Part shown: positions 8,841-18,176 of the stretch, in pieces
How the letters are laid out: each line of letters opens with the position of its first letter
Position numbering within the stretch: position 1 is the stretch's first letter
NCBI RefSeq assembly: GCF_014268505.2
Contig: NZ_JABWQP020000006.1
Location: 1-64,000 of the forward strand
Length of the DNA: 64,000 nucleotides
Direction of reading: 5' to 3'
DNA from: Pseudomonas khorasanensis
GTDB lineage: Bacteria > Pseudomonadota > Gammaproteobacteria > Pseudomonadales > Pseudomonadaceae
Position numbers and translations under genes: made by a program
The notes under the pieces: generated by a model
Databases searched by the model: none
Told to the model about the DNA's origin: nothing
The model's input: only the letters and a program-made list of their open reading frames with translations

Positions 8841-9305
8841 TTAGTGCGAAACCCGGCTCGTCCCGCCAACGGTCGAAATCCGTACCCGCTCGCCCACGCG
8901 GAACACTTCGTTTTCCTGAACCTGCTGCACGTAGGCGCGCATGCTGCCGTCGTCTTCACGCACGGTGATTTCTACGCCCTGGGTGCGCGTCAGGCCTTCT
9001 TCGGTTGCCGAACCCAGCAGACCGCCAGCCACTGCACCGATAACCGCTGCAACGATGCTGCCCTTGCCGCCGCCGATAGCGCTACCGCCCACACCACCCA
9101 CCACTGCGCCAGCTGCGCCGCCGATCGGGGTTTTGGTGCCTTCGATTTTCACCGGTCGCAGGGATTCGATGGTGCCCATGCGAATCGTCTGCACGCGACG
9201 CGCTTCGTCACGGGAGTAGGAGTCGCCGGTGAGGCTCGATTGGCAGCCGGTCAGCAACATCGCCATCGTGGAAAAGGAAGCAACCAGCAGAACAGACTTA
9301 CGCAT
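8841..9305 (-). CDS. slyB: SlyB/Pcp-family outer-membrane lipoprotein
   Basis: 154 residues. Lipoprotein signal with lipobox MLLTGCQS, then a glycine-zipper segment (about residues 60-100: repeated GGAAGAVVGG, GGSAIGGG, GAVAGGLLGS) that forms two membrane-inserting helices, then a short beta domain (GVEITVREDDG...ENEVFRVGERVRI). Length and layout match SlyB, an outer-membrane stabilising lipoprotein that in enterics belongs to the PhoPQ regulon. The start is placed at MRKSVLL, which has GGAGTTGAT as RBS. Other glycine-zipper lipoproteins are possible, so the symbol is a family-level call. Confidence 0.82.
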   Translation of the reverse strand: MRKSVLLVASFSTMAMLLTGCQSSLTGDSYSRDEARRVQTIRMGTIESLRPVKIEGTKTPIGGAAGAVVGGVGGSAIGGGKGSIVAAVIGAVAGGLLGSATEEGLTRTQGVEITVREDDGSMRAYVQQVQENEVFRVGERVRISTVGGTSRVSH

Positions 9306-9485
9306 AGCATCAACTCCAAAAGAACATGTGTTCATTAAACTCCGTGGACAGGCGCGTGTCACGACACCATCCGGATAAAATTTGCTTCCATTCAGGCTGA
9401 GTACAGATGCCCGCGAGCGTTCACTTAAAGTAGCGCGGAATCAGCGATCCTGCGCCATCGCCCTTCATCCCGCTCGGTAGACTGC

Positions 9486-10133
9486 TCAAGGGGCCAGACG
9501 TTCAAGAATCCAGTCGGTGCCCTGCGATCGATAGTTGAGGCGGTCATGCAGACGGCTCGAACGGCCTTGCCAGAACTCAATGCGTTCCGGGAGCAAGCGG
9601 TAACCGCCCCAATGTTCCGGGCAGTGCGGCTGAGTATCGCTGAAACGCTGTTCGGTGGCCTTGAGCAGGTCTTCGAGTTCAGCACGCCCATTGATGACCC
9701 GACTTTGCGGCGAGGCCCAGGCGCCGAGACGGCTGCCCAGCGGACGCACTTGATAATACGCATCGGACTCTTGCGGCGTGACCTTAAGGACCCGCCCTTC
9801 GATGCGCACTTGGCGCTCGAGCGTCGGCCAGAAAAAGGTCATGGCGGCAAAGGGATTGGCCGCCAGATGCTGGCCCTTGGCGCTGTCGTAGTTGGTGAAG
9901 AACGTAAAGCCCTGCTCGTCGAGCCCCTTGAGCAGCAGAATGCGGCAATGCGGACGGCCATCCGCATCGACTGTGGCCAAGGTCATGGCATTGGCTTCCA
10001 CCGGTGCCTGCTCGGTTTTTACCGCATCGGCAAACCACTGGTGAAACAGCGCAAACGGCTCGGCCGGTGCTTGCGCCTCGGTCAAACCGTCACGGGTGTA
10101 ATCGCGACGCATATCGGCCAGAGCCTGGGTCAT
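9486..10133 (-). CDS. pdxH: Pyridoxamine/pyridoxine 5'-phosphate oxidase
   Basis: 215 residues, the usual PdxH length. FMN-dependent enzyme that oxidises PNP or PMP to pyridoxal phosphate in vitamin B6 metabolism, in the cytosol. Landmarks are EPNAMTLAT-like [42 protein letters not shown] (FMN phosphate contacts), [14 protein letters not shown], and the C-terminal W-x-GRxSRLHDR motif with LERLAP. It starts 24 bp after the OmpA-like gene upstream on the same strand, so the two are probably co-transcribed. Confidence 0.97.
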   Translation of the reverse strand: MTQALADMRRDYTRDGLTEAQAPAEPFALFHQWFADAVKTEQAPVEANAMTLATVDADGRPHCRILLLKGLDEQGFTFFTNYDSAKGQHLAANPFAAMTFFWPTLERQVRIEGRVLKVTPQESDAYYQVRPLGSRLGAWASPQSRVINGRAELEDLLKATEQRFSDTQPHCPEHWGGYRLLPERIEFWQGRSSRLHDRLNYRSQGTDWILERLAP

Positions 10134-10157
10134 GGCGCATTCCTTTTCGTTAGCGGA

Positions 10158-11261
10158 TCACTTCTTTGTTGCGTCGGTCGCGGCGACCTTCTTGTCGGTC
10201 GCAGCGGCCTTGGCTGGCGCCGTCTTTTTGGCTGGCGTCTTGGCCGGTGTCTTTTTCGCAGGGGCCTTGGCGGCGGCCTTCTTGGCTGGCGCTTTCTTGG
10301 TCGCCGGCACAGCGGCTTTCTTCGCGGCAGGCGCCGGGGTTACCGGTTTGGCCACTGGTTTGACGTCTTGCGCAGCAACCAGGGTGACGGGCTTGGGCGC
10401 CGGCATGTTGTATTTGCTCAGCAGCGCAACCATGGTGTTTTGCGGGGTCACCAGCAGTTCGACACGACGGTTCAGGGCACGGCCTTCAACGCTGTCGTTG
10501 GCTGCACGCGGTGCTTCGGAACCCATGCCGCGCAGCATCAGGCGATCACGCTGCAGACCGCTGAGACGAAAGATCGCCGCCACCGATTGAGCACGTTCCT
10601 GGCTCAGCTTGATGTTGGCCGGCGCGGCACCGCTGGTGTCGCTGTGGCCCAGCACCAGCACGGCGGTTTTCGGGTCGGCTTCGAGAATTTTCGCCACGCG
10701 GGTGAACGGGCCGAGCGTGACCGGCAGCAGCATGGCTGGACGGTCCGGGTTGAATGAACCTTCGACCGGCGCCGTCACGACCAGCACGTTGTCGCGGCGT
10801 TCGACTTGCAGTTTGCTGTCTTTCACCGCTTCACGCAGGCGCGGTTCATAGTCGTCAAGCCAGGCTTGAGTCACTTTCGGATCCGGCATTGGCACGGCTT
10901 TCGCGGTTGGCTGATCCTTGCCGCCGAACGGCCACCACCATTTGCCATTGGACTCCGCGTCAGCCTTGGCGACCGCTGCCGGTTTGGCCTCAGGTTTGAC
11001 CTCGTCCTTCAGGTCAGCCTTGACCGCTTCGTCGCTGGAACCGAACGGCCAGTACCACGGATTGCTGCTCTCGGCCTTGGCAATTGGCGCGGTCGCCGCC
11101 GGTTTCAACGGAGCGGGAGCCGGAGCAGGCTCCTTGGCCGCGACTTTGCCTGCCGAACCGAACGGCCACCAGCTGCTGCCGTCCGCATCGTTTTTCGGAG
11201 TCTGTGCGCAACCGGTGATCGCTACACACAGGGCCAGGGCGAGGGTCTTTTTAGATGACAT
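10158..11261 (-). CDS. OmpA-family lipoprotein with WPFG repeats and Lys/Ala/Pro tail
   Basis: 367 residues. A lipoprotein signal ends at Cys18 (AITGC). A Pro/Ala/Lys-rich linker carries three WPFG motifs at residues 32-35, 71-74 and 110-113, each preceded by Trp or Trp-Tyr and spaced exactly 39 residues apart. The OmpA-like peptidoglycan-binding domain (about residues 150-270) has the VLVLGHSDTSGAAPANIKLSQERAQSV and LNRRVELLV motifs. The final 75 residues or so are repeats of AKKxPAKK, like histone-H1/AlgP tails. It probably sits in the outer membrane, gripping peptidoglycan. The roles of the WPFG motifs and the very basic tail are unknown. Upstream of pdxH in a likely two-gene operon. Confidence 0.85.
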   Translation of the reverse strand: MSSKKTLALALCVAITGCAQTPKNDADGSSWWPFGSAGKVAAKEPAPAPAPLKPAATAPIAKAESSNPWYWPFGSSDEAVKADLKDEVKPEAKPAAVAKADAESNGKWWWPFGGKDQPTAKAVPMPDPKVTQAWLDDYEPRLREAVKDSKLQVERRDNVLVVTAPVEGSFNPDRPAMLLPVTLGPFTRVAKILEADPKTAVLVLGHSDTSGAAPANIKLSQERAQSVAAIFRLSGLQRDRLMLRGMGSEAPRAANDSVEGRALNRRVELLVTPQNTMVALLSKYNMPAPKPVTLVAAQDVKPVAKPVTPAPAAKKAAVPATKKAPAKKAAAKAPAKKTPAKTPAKKTAPAKAAATDKKVAATDATKK

Positions 11262-11374
11262 TGAAAATCCACAAAATGAAGTAATGAAAAATCAGAGCAC
11301 TTTCGCCCGGATAAACAGCCGTTTTGAATCGAAAATCCCTTCGAGGTTCCGACCCTGGAACCTCTGTTATAGCT

Positions 11375-12520
11375 TTACAGACAAGTGGCAAGCACCCGCG
11401 CGAGCTTCTGCGCGCGCGGATCCATCAAAACGTAAGGCCCCAGGGTATTTGTCACGAAGCCGAAAGCGACATCGTGCTCAGGGTCAGCAAAACCGATCGA
11501 ACCGCCCGCCCCCGGATGACCGAACGCGCGCGCGCCGAGGCCGTAGGTGGCGTTGGGCACGTCCGGTTGATCGAGCATGCAGCCGAGGCCGAAACGGGTG
11601 CGGGTCAGCAAGGTTTTGTCGTCGCCCAGGCTGTGCTCGCGGGTCAGCTCTTCAAGCATCTCGCTTTCAAGCAGGCTGCCGTCGAGCAGACCGGCATAGA
11701 ACCCGGCGAGGCTGCGCGCGTTGCCGTGGCCGTTGGCCGCCGGTTGCTGCATGCGCCGCCACTCCGGCTTGTTGGTGCTGGTGAGCACCGACGGCGGATT
11801 GGTGAAGGCGCGGGTAGTCATGGCGGTCGGCTCGCGCATTGTCACTTGCAGCAGGCGCTGGGCAGCGGCATCGCCCGCGTTGCCCTTGCCTCGAGCGATG
11901 TGCGCGACCCGATGAAATTCTTCGTCGGCCAGGCCCACGTGGAAATCCAGGCCCAACGGTTTGGCGACGCGGGCGACGATGGATTCGCCCGGTCCGCGAC
12001 CGTCGGCGCGGCGCAGCAATTCACCCACCAGCCAACCGTAAGTGATCGCGGCATAACCGTGACCGGTGCCCGGCGTCCACCACGGCGCTTCGGCAGCGAG
12101 GGCGTCAACCATGGTCTGCCAGTCATAGAGGGCTTCGGGGGCGAGCAGCTCGCGCAAAGCCGGCAGGCCGGCCTGATGGCAGAGCAACTGACGCAAAGTG
12201 ACGGATTCTTTGCCGGCGGCAGCGAATTCAGGCCAGTAGCGGGCCACAGGGGCGTCCAGTTGCAGTTTGCTTTCCGCGACCAATTGCAGCGCAGTGACGG
12301 CGGTGAAGGTCTTGGTGCAGGAGAACAGGTTGGCGATGGTGTCGCTGTGCCAGGCCTCGGTGCCGTCCTTGTCGGCGGTACCGGACCAGAGGTCGAGGAC
12401 GGTTTGCCCGCCGACCTGAATGCACAAGGCTGCGCCGCGTTCCTGGGGATCGTCGAACAGTGCGGCGAAAGCCTCGCGCACCGCTTCGAATTGAAGCTCG
12501 TAATGTCCCTGAATCTGCAC
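11375..12520 (-). CDS. Serine hydrolase, beta-lactamase/esterase EstB family
   Basis: 381 residues of the class C beta-lactamase-like serine hydrolase family. The nucleophile motif SxxK appears as LFSCTKTF (after SDTIANL), and the tyrosine motif as GYAAITYGWLVGEL. A late HPGAGGSIGFADPEH provides the third (KTG-like) element. No signal peptide, so it is likely a cytoplasmic esterase (EstB/LpxC-unrelated 'beta-lactamase-related' group) and not a resistance enzyme. The start codon is GTG. Substrate unknown. Confidence 0.88.
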   Translation of the reverse strand: MQIQGHYELQFEAVREAFAALFDDPQERGAALCIQVGGQTVLDLWSGTADKDGTEAWHSDTIANLFSCTKTFTAVTALQLVAESKLQLDAPVARYWPEFAAAGKESVTLRQLLCHQAGLPALRELLAPEALYDWQTMVDALAAEAPWWTPGTGHGYAAITYGWLVGELLRRADGRGPGESIVARVAKPLGLDFHVGLADEEFHRVAHIARGKGNAGDAAAQRLLQVTMREPTAMTTRAFTNPPSVLTSTNKPEWRRMQQPAANGHGNARSLAGFYAGLLDGSLLESEMLEELTREHSLGDDKTLLTRTRFGLGCMLDQPDVPNATYGLGARAFGHPGAGGSIGFADPEHDVAFGFVTNTLGPYVLMDPRAQKLARVLATCL

Positions 12521-12640
12521 CGCAACTCCCCCGCGAAAACGCCCTACAAAGTGGCCCGCATTGTTCCAGCCCTTGAGGGATTTGGGAACAGGCGCGGGCC
12601 AGACGGTTATTTCAGATATTTCGGTGAGGCGGCTGATGCC

Positions 12641-12716
12641 TTCGCGAGCAGGCTCGCTCCCACCCTGGACCTCGGTAGCACCGCAGATCCCCTGTGGGAG
12701 CGAGCCTGCTCGCGAA
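12641..12716. repeat. REP doublet, outward orientation
   Basis: TTCGCGAGCAGGCTCGCTCC, then a middle, then TGTGGGAGCGAGCCTGCTCG: the opposite arrangement to the 90-bp inward REPINs. It lies between the esterase start region and the agarase-like gene end. Confidence 0.85.
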
Positions 12717-12737
12717 GAACGAACCGCAGTTCAACGC

Positions 12738-15206
12738 CTAGTGGCCGTTTCCCGAGTGCCCACCCGGATGCCCTGCCTCGGTACTTTTGCCAGCCTCGGC
12801 GTTACGCCCGCCCTCTGCCTCGGCAACGGGCGCTTTCTGCGCTTGCTTGCCCAACTGCTCCATCGCCTGCAGATTGCTTTTGCGCACCGCGTCGACGAAA
12901 CCCTGATACGGCAGATCTGTCACGCCGACCAGACCAAAATGGCCGTTCTCACCATCGAGCAAGCGTCCGGTCACCGGTTGGTCGAGATACTGGAACCAGT
13001 GCACGCCGACAATCGAAGGCTCGCTCACGGCCTGCTTGAGGAAATTGGCATAGGCCGGGCCGCGATCCTCTTCTTTCGCCAGTTGCGTCACGCCGCCCCA
13101 GAACGGGCCACGATCGGTAGAGCCGAAGTTGAATTCGGTGATCAGTACGGGTTTGTCCAACGCCTTCAGCGCGGCGAAGTCATAACCGTCCTGCGGCTTG
13201 AGCGTGTACATATTGAAACTCAGCACATCGCAATACTGCGCGCAGGAGGCCACGGCCTCAGGCGTGCTGATGGCGAAGCGGCCGCCGAGTAGCATCTGAT
13301 TGGGCGCATGCCATTTCAGCGAGTCGGAAATGGTCTTGAAATAGGTGTCGGCGAACACCTTCTGGAAGTATTTGAAGTCCGCCTCGATTTCCGGATGCTC
13401 CGGGTTAGGCAGCGGCGGAACGAAGCCCGGATCCTCCATCAATTCCCACGCAGCCAGCTCGATGCCCCAGGCTTTCGACAGCCCGGCCTGATTGCGGTAC
13501 TTGTCGCGCAGTTGCTTGAGGAACGCGCGTTTGGCCGGCACGTCGGTGGTCATTTTCAACGTGCCATAGGCCAGCGCGTAGTGCGACTTCGGATCGTCAC
13601 CGGGGCCCGCCCAGGCTAGCTCGTTGTCGGCGTAATACCCGATCAGCCACGGGTCGTTGCGGTGATCGCGGGCGGCAATGGCCACGGCGCGCTCGGTGGC
13701 CATGGCGAAACGCGGATCGAACGGATCCGGCATGCCGCCCCACCAATCGCTGCCGGTGCTGATGCTGGTGTAATCGCCAACGATCGACAGCGGCAAGGTA
13801 TACGGCACGCGTTCAGCCTCGGCCAGCGACGGCGCGCTCCAGTTGCCAACGGTGTTGAAACCCCAGGCTTGCAGGCGATCGAGGGTATGGGTAGTCCAGC
13901 GCGCCTCATCAAACGTGGCTTTGCACGGAGCGGCGTTTTCGGTGGACGCTTGCACCGCGTCGGTCTGCGCCGCTTCAGCGACACCCGACTTCGGCTCGGC
14001 AGGCACCGGTGCAGGCTCAGCGGACTCGACCGAAGTGGCTTCAGCCGCACCCGCCTTGGCCGCTTCGGCAATACCGGCCTTGTTATCGCTGTCCGGTTTG
14101 CACGGTTCGCCGTAGAGACGCTGCAGGTTGGCACCATAGAAGTCATACCAACGGCCATTGCCGTAGCCGCGCCCCTGATCGGCACCGTTGCCGCCACGGT
14201 TATCGTCCTCGCCAAAATGGACCGCCAACGGGTCCCCGGGCTTGGGCAGTGACTCGAACATGGATTCGCGTCCGGCCACGTAGGTCTGGTTGACCTGCGG
14301 GCTGACGGTGTTGACGCCCAGCGAGTAGAACGGATGGCCTTCAGGGGTCACCAGATACCAGCGGCCATCGCGCTTTTCAGTGCGGAAGAAACCGCTGGCC
14401 TTGAACGCCGGGCCTTTGTTCCAGCCGCCGAAGGTGTCCAGCGACGACTTCCCGCGCTCGGCCAGCCAAGTGTTCAGTTGTTGCTGCTCTTTGGCGGCGG
14501 CGGTTTTCAGTTGTTCGTCGGTATTGACCTTTTCCGGCCACTTGCTGCGGGTCGACTGACCGTAAGCGTCGACGAGATTGCCGTACACCGCCTGCGCCAC
14601 CGATTCGCCGTCCTGCACGCCGAACCGCTCGATTAACAAGCTCTGGGCGACTTTCGGTTGATCCATCGAAAGACTCACCGAAACCACCTGGCTGCGATCG
14701 ATTTCGCCGCTGCTGCTGGCCAGCAGAATGCGCTGGCCATCGACGGTCATCGGCATTGCCGGCCCGGCTTTCATGCCCTGACTCAACGGCGTCGAGGCCA
14801 CCAGCGGCACCAGCAAGGTTTGTGCAGGGCCGGCCGGCAGATCGACGCGGCTGACCAGGGTGCGACCGTCGTTACTTTGAATCTGCACATAAACCGTCAC
14901 GGCCCAGTTCATCGCGCTCTGCAAACGCAAGGTCATCATGCCGGACTGTGACCAGTCCCACGCGCCGGTCTGGGGCGTCAGGCGCAAGGTCGGGCGGGCG
15001 ACCGGATTGAAGGTCACCCGGCGCAGCACTTCGCCTTCCGGCGTCTGTTCGGCATTGGCTTGCGGCAGGTCAGTGTTTTCCGTGACGACTTTGACCACAT
15101 CGGCCGGGCGAACGAAGTTGAACAGCGTCTGCTGACCGGCGGGCGCCGCCAGCAACGGCGCGGCAAAGATCAAGGCGAAAACAGCGGGCAACGAACGGCG
15201 GATCAT
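12738..15206 (-). CDS. Secreted beta-agarase-like glycoside hydrolase
   Basis: 822 residues. A signal peptide ends near LLAAPAG (residue 21). Residues about 25-200 form a beta-rich, carbohydrate-binding-like domain. The TIM-barrel catalytic part follows (FFRTEKRDGRWYLVTPEGHPFYSLGVN onward). Likely catalytic glutamates are Glu529 (YYADNELAW) and Glu691 (VLITEFNFGS), the clan GH-A pattern seen in GH50-type agarases. The barrel is interrupted at residues about 370-427 by an Ala/Glu-rich, low-complexity segment flanked by Cys369 and Cys428. The C-terminal tail is rich in Ala, Glu, Gly and His. The true substrate is unlikely to be marine agar; a plant or microbial galactan or an exopolysaccharide is possible. 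Confidence 0.8.
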   Translation of the reverse strand: MIRRSLPAVFALIFAAPLLAAPAGQQTLFNFVRPADVVKVVTENTDLPQANAEQTPEGEVLRRVTFNPVARPTLRLTPQTGAWDWSQSGMMTLRLQSAMNWAVTVYVQIQSNDGRTLVSRVDLPAGPAQTLLVPLVASTPLSQGMKAGPAMPMTVDGQRILLASSSGEIDRSQVVSVSLSMDQPKVAQSLLIERFGVQDGESVAQAVYGNLVDAYGQSTRSKWPEKVNTDEQLKTAAAKEQQQLNTWLAERGKSSLDTFGGWNKGPAFKASGFFRTEKRDGRWYLVTPEGHPFYSLGVNTVSPQVNQTYVAGRESMFESLPKPGDPLAVHFGEDDNRGGNGADQGRGYGNGRWYDFYGANLQRLYGEPCKPDSDNKAGIAEAAKAGAAEATSVESAEPAPVPAEPKSGVAEAAQTDAVQASTENAAPCKATFDEARWTTHTLDRLQAWGFNTVGNWSAPSLAEAERVPYTLPLSIVGDYTSISTGSDWWGGMPDPFDPRFAMATERAVAIAARDHRNDPWLIGYYADNELAWAGPGDDPKSHYALAYGTLKMTTDVPAKRAFLKQLRDKYRNQAGLSKAWGIELAAWELMEDPGFVPPLPNPEHPEIEADFKYFQKVFADTYFKTISDSLKWHAPNQMLLGGRFAISTPEAVASCAQYCDVLSFNMYTLKPQDGYDFAALKALDKPVLITEFNFGSTDRGPFWGGVTQLAKEEDRGPAYANFLKQAVSEPSIVGVHWFQYLDQPVTGRLLDGENGHFGLVGVTDLPYQGFVDAVRKSNLQAMEQLGKQAQKAPVAEAEGGRNAEAGKSTEAGHPGGHSGNGH

Positions 15207-15272
15207 AAGAACGGAGTTCTCCCTAACGACCCGAAGGCCAGTGGAAACGCGATGGCAGAGAGATAGACAACA

Positions 15273-15294
15273 CGGCGGGCAAATCGGCCCGCCG
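15273..15294 (-). terminator. Hairpin downstream of dinG
   Basis: CGGCGGGC and GCCCGCCG form an 8-bp stem around a 6-nt loop, directly after the dinG stop. The following T-tract is imperfect, so termination strength is uncertain. Confidence 0.6.
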
Positions 15295-15299
15295 GGGTC

Positions 15300-17444
15300 T
15301 CAGGAAATTTCACGACGGAAAGGAGGCAACGCATTGAGGATCGCCTTGCCGTAGCGCTGGGTGACCAGACGCCGATCGAGCAAGGTGATGGTGCCCCGGT
15401 CTTCTTCGGTGCGCAGCAGACGACCGCAGGCCTGAACCAGCTTCAGCGAGGCATCGGGCACGGAGATTTCCATGAACGGGTTGCCGCCGCGGGCCTCGAT
15501 CCACTCCGACAGCGCGGCTTCGACCGGGTCGTCAGGCACCGAGAACGGGATTTTGGCGATCACCACGTGCTCGCAGTACGCGCCCGGCAAATCGACGCCC
15601 TCGGCGAAACTCGCCAGCCCGAACAGCACGCTGGAATCGCCGCCATCGACCCGCGCCTTGTGCTTGTTCAGGGTTTCCTGTTTCGACAGATTGCCTTGAA
15701 TGAACACTTGCTTGCGCCAGTCGCGATCGAGGCCGTCGAACACGTCCTGCATCTGTTTACGCGACGAGAACAGCACCAGCGTGCCGCGTGAGCCTTCGAC
15801 CAGATCCGGCAACTCGCGGATGATCGCCGCGGTGTGGGCGGCGGCGTCGCGTGGATCGGCCTTAAGATCCGGCACGCGCAACACGCCGGCGTCGGCATGA
15901 TGAAACGGGCTCGGCACCACCGCCGTGACGGCTTTTTTCGGCAACCCCGCACGCATGCGGAAGCGGTCGAACGTGCCCAGCGCGGTCAGCGTTGCCGAGG
16001 TCACCAGGCAGCCGTAAGCAACATTCCACAAACTGCGACGCAAGGTTTCCGCAGCCAGGATCGGGCTGGCGTTGACCTCGATGTCGAACAGCGAACCACT
16101 CTCGGCCAGCGTCAGCCAGCGCGCCATTGGCGGGCTGTCTTCCGGGTCTTCAGCGGTGAACGCCGTCCACAGCTCCCAGTTGCCGGAAGCGCGGGACAAC
16201 AGGCTGCCAAACAGCGGATACCATTCTTCGGCCTGATTGCTGGCGATACCGATATTGACCTCGCCATCCATGCCTTCCTTGAGCAGGTCGGTCAGGCGCG
16301 TGAACAAGTCATTGAGGCGCGAATAGCCTTTTTTCAGCTCGATGCCCATCTCCCGCATAGAGTCGGGAATCACCCCGCCAACGAAGCGATGACGCGGGCG
16401 CTCGCGGCCTTCGACGTCTTCACCGGGCTTGAAATCGGCGATCTGCTCGCAGGCGGTGAACATGAATTGCTGCTGGGTCTTGATCTCCCGGGCCAGCTCC
16501 GGCACTTGCTCAATCAGCTTGCCAAGGTCGCCCGGCAGCGGATGTTGGGCCAGCAGTTTGGTGAGGTTCTTGGCGGTGGTTTCCAGCCAGTCGGCGGTAG
16601 AACGCAGGCGCGTGTAGTGCGCGAAGTGGCCGATGGCCTTGTCCGGCAGGTGGTGGCCTTCGTCGAACACGTAAATCGTGTCGCGCGGATCGGGCAGCAC
16701 CGCGCCGCCGCCCAACGCCAGGTCGGCCAGCACCATGTCGTGGTTGGTGACGATCACGTCGACCTTGCCCATGCCTTCGCGAGCCTTGTAGAAGGCGCAC
16801 TGGCCGAAGTTCGGGCAATGACGGTTGGTGCACTGGCTGTGATCGGTGGTCAGGCGCGCCCAATCCGCGTCTTCGAGCGCCGTGGACCAGCTGTCGCGAT
16901 CGCCGTCCCATTTATTGCCGGCGAGCTTTTCGATCATGCTGGTGAACAGCTTCTGACTGGCCTCGTCGACCTCGATCTTGAAGCCTTCTTCTTCGAACAG
17001 CTGGGCGGTGGCGGTTTGCGCGTGGCCTTCCTGCAGCAGCATGTCGAGCTTGGACAGGCACATGTAGCGCCCGCGCCCCTTCGCCAGCGCGAAAGTGAAG
17101 TTCAGCCCGCTGTTGCGCATCAGGTCGGGCAAATCCTTGTAGACGATCTGCTCTTGCAGGGCGACCGTCGCGGTGGCAATCACCAGACGCTTGCCGGCCA
17201 GCTTGGCCGTTGGGATCGCCGCCAGGCTGTAGGCCACGGTCTTGCCAGTACCGGTGCCGGCTTCCACCGCGACAATCGCGGGGTCGCCACTGCGCCGGCC
17301 TTCGTCGTCGGTGTCGATATCCCCGAGGACTTTGGCGATTTCAGCGATCATCAGGCGCTGGCCGTAACGCGGCTTGAGGCTCTTGGCCTCTAGAAAACGC
17401 GAATAGGCGCCCTGGATCGTGGTTTTGAGTTCAGTGCTGATCAT
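15300..17444 (-). CDS. dinG: ATP-dependent DNA helicase DinG
   Basis: 714 residues. XPD-like superfamily 2, 5'-3' helicase that unwinds D-loops, R-loops and forked DNA. Walker A is GTGTGKT at residues 63-69, and the DEAH-type box is VFDEGHHL. Four Fe-S cysteines are visible: one in RYMCLSKL and three in CTNRHCPNFGQC, so the 4Fe-4S domain is complete. C-terminal motif VI is QACGRLLRTEEDRG. Length equals E. coli DinG. In E. coli dinG is LexA-controlled; no clear SOS box is visible in the short region before this start. Confidence 0.96.
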   Translation of the reverse strand: MISTELKTTIQGAYSRFLEAKSLKPRYGQRLMIAEIAKVLGDIDTDDEGRRSGDPAIVAVEAGTGTGKTVAYSLAAIPTAKLAGKRLVIATATVALQEQIVYKDLPDLMRNSGLNFTFALAKGRGRYMCLSKLDMLLQEGHAQTATAQLFEEEGFKIEVDEASQKLFTSMIEKLAGNKWDGDRDSWSTALEDADWARLTTDHSQCTNRHCPNFGQCAFYKAREGMGKVDVIVTNHDMVLADLALGGGAVLPDPRDTIYVFDEGHHLPDKAIGHFAHYTRLRSTADWLETTAKNLTKLLAQHPLPGDLGKLIEQVPELAREIKTQQQFMFTACEQIADFKPGEDVEGRERPRHRFVGGVIPDSMREMGIELKKGYSRLNDLFTRLTDLLKEGMDGEVNIGIASNQAEEWYPLFGSLLSRASGNWELWTAFTAEDPEDSPPMARWLTLAESGSLFDIEVNASPILAAETLRRSLWNVAYGCLVTSATLTALGTFDRFRMRAGLPKKAVTAVVPSPFHHADAGVLRVPDLKADPRDAAAHTAAIIRELPDLVEGSRGTLVLFSSRKQMQDVFDGLDRDWRKQVFIQGNLSKQETLNKHKARVDGGDSSVLFGLASFAEGVDLPGAYCEHVVIAKIPFSVPDDPVEAALSEWIEARGGNPFMEISVPDASLKLVQACGRLLRTEEDRGTITLLDRRLVTQRYGKAILNALPPFRREIS

Positions 17445-17542
17445 TGAGTGTCGGGCGCAAAAACGCTGGATAAATTTTCAGTGGTTTGGTTCGGCGGCTA
17501 TCATACCCCGCTAATCGACATCGCGCAGAACGGAGTACCCCA

Positions 17543-18007
17543 ATGACACCTTTTAGCCTCGTTTATCCCCTGCATGTCCTCGCCGCCCTGGTGTGGGTGG
17601 GCGGCATGTTTTTCGCCTGGATGGTCTTGCGCCCTGCGGCTGTGAAGGCCCTGGACGGCCCCGCTCGCCTGACCCTGTGGGTGGAAGTGTTTCAAGGTTT
17701 TTTCCGTTGGGTCTGGGTCGCTGTAATCCTGCTGCCGATCAGTGGCGTGGGCCTGTTGCATTTGCAGCAGATCGGTTTCGAGACCGCGCCGAAATACGTG
17801 CAGGTAATGATCGGGCTGTACATTGTGATGACTGCGCTGTTTATCCGGATTCAGGGGTTGATGCTGCCGGAACTGCGCAAGGCGGTGGAGGCGAAAGACT
17901 GGCCCGCGGGTGCGGCGGTGCTGGGGCGGATTCGGCGGGTGGTGGGGCTCAATCTGATTGTCGGGGTGGCGCTGGTGGCGATTGCGGCAGCTCGGCCGAT
18001 GTTCTGA
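17543..18007 (+). CDS. CopD-like integral membrane protein
   Basis: About 154 residues with four predicted transmembrane segments (PLHVLAALVWVGGMFFAWMVL; WVAVILLPISGVGLLHL; VMIGLYIVMTALFIRI; LNLIVGVALVAIAAARP). The His in the first segment (YPLHVLAALVWVGG) and the overall layout are those of the CopD/YozB-type family of small membrane proteins linked to copper resistance or b-type cytochromes. The start is the ATG after CGGAGTACCCCA, and it fits the family N-terminus. It is divergent from dinG and no cop genes are nearby, so a copper role is not supported by context. Confidence 0.8.
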   Translation: MTPFSLVYPLHVLAALVWVGGMFFAWMVLRPAAVKALDGPARLTLWVEVFQGFFRWVWVAVILLPISGVGLLHLQQIGFETAPKYVQVMIGLYIVMTALFIRIQGLMLPELRKAVEAKDWPAGAAVLGRIRRVVGLNLIVGVALVAIAAARPMF

Positions 18008-18027
18008 GGTGTCGAGACAAACACTGC

Positions 18028-18159
18028 TGTGGCGAGGGAGCTTGCTCCCGCCGGGTTGCGAAGCAACCCAAATCAGCTGCCGAGTTTAACCAGAAGGGGC
18101 GCGCTGCCTGATTTTCAGGGCCGCTGCGCGCGCCAGCGGGAGCAAGCTCCCTCGCCACA
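18028..18159. repeat. REP doublet, GAGGGAGC type, composite
   Basis: TGTGGCGAGGGAGCTTGCTC at the left end and its inverted partner (GAGCAAGCTCCCTCGCCACA) at the right, with about 90 bp between that contain smaller GC-rich palindromes. It sits between convergent genes. Same class as 29067-29188. Confidence 0.85.
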
Positions 18160-18176
18160 ATGGAAAGTGCTGTTCT

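Noticed and set aside
11324..13039. Plus-strand open frame (about 571 codons) over the serine hydrolase and the agarase-like 3' end
   Set aside because: Runs through a REP doublet and two minus-strand genes; no protein family features.
15834..17393. Long plus-strand open frame opposite dinG
   Set aside because: Antisense shadow of dinG, which has all helicase and Fe-S motifs.
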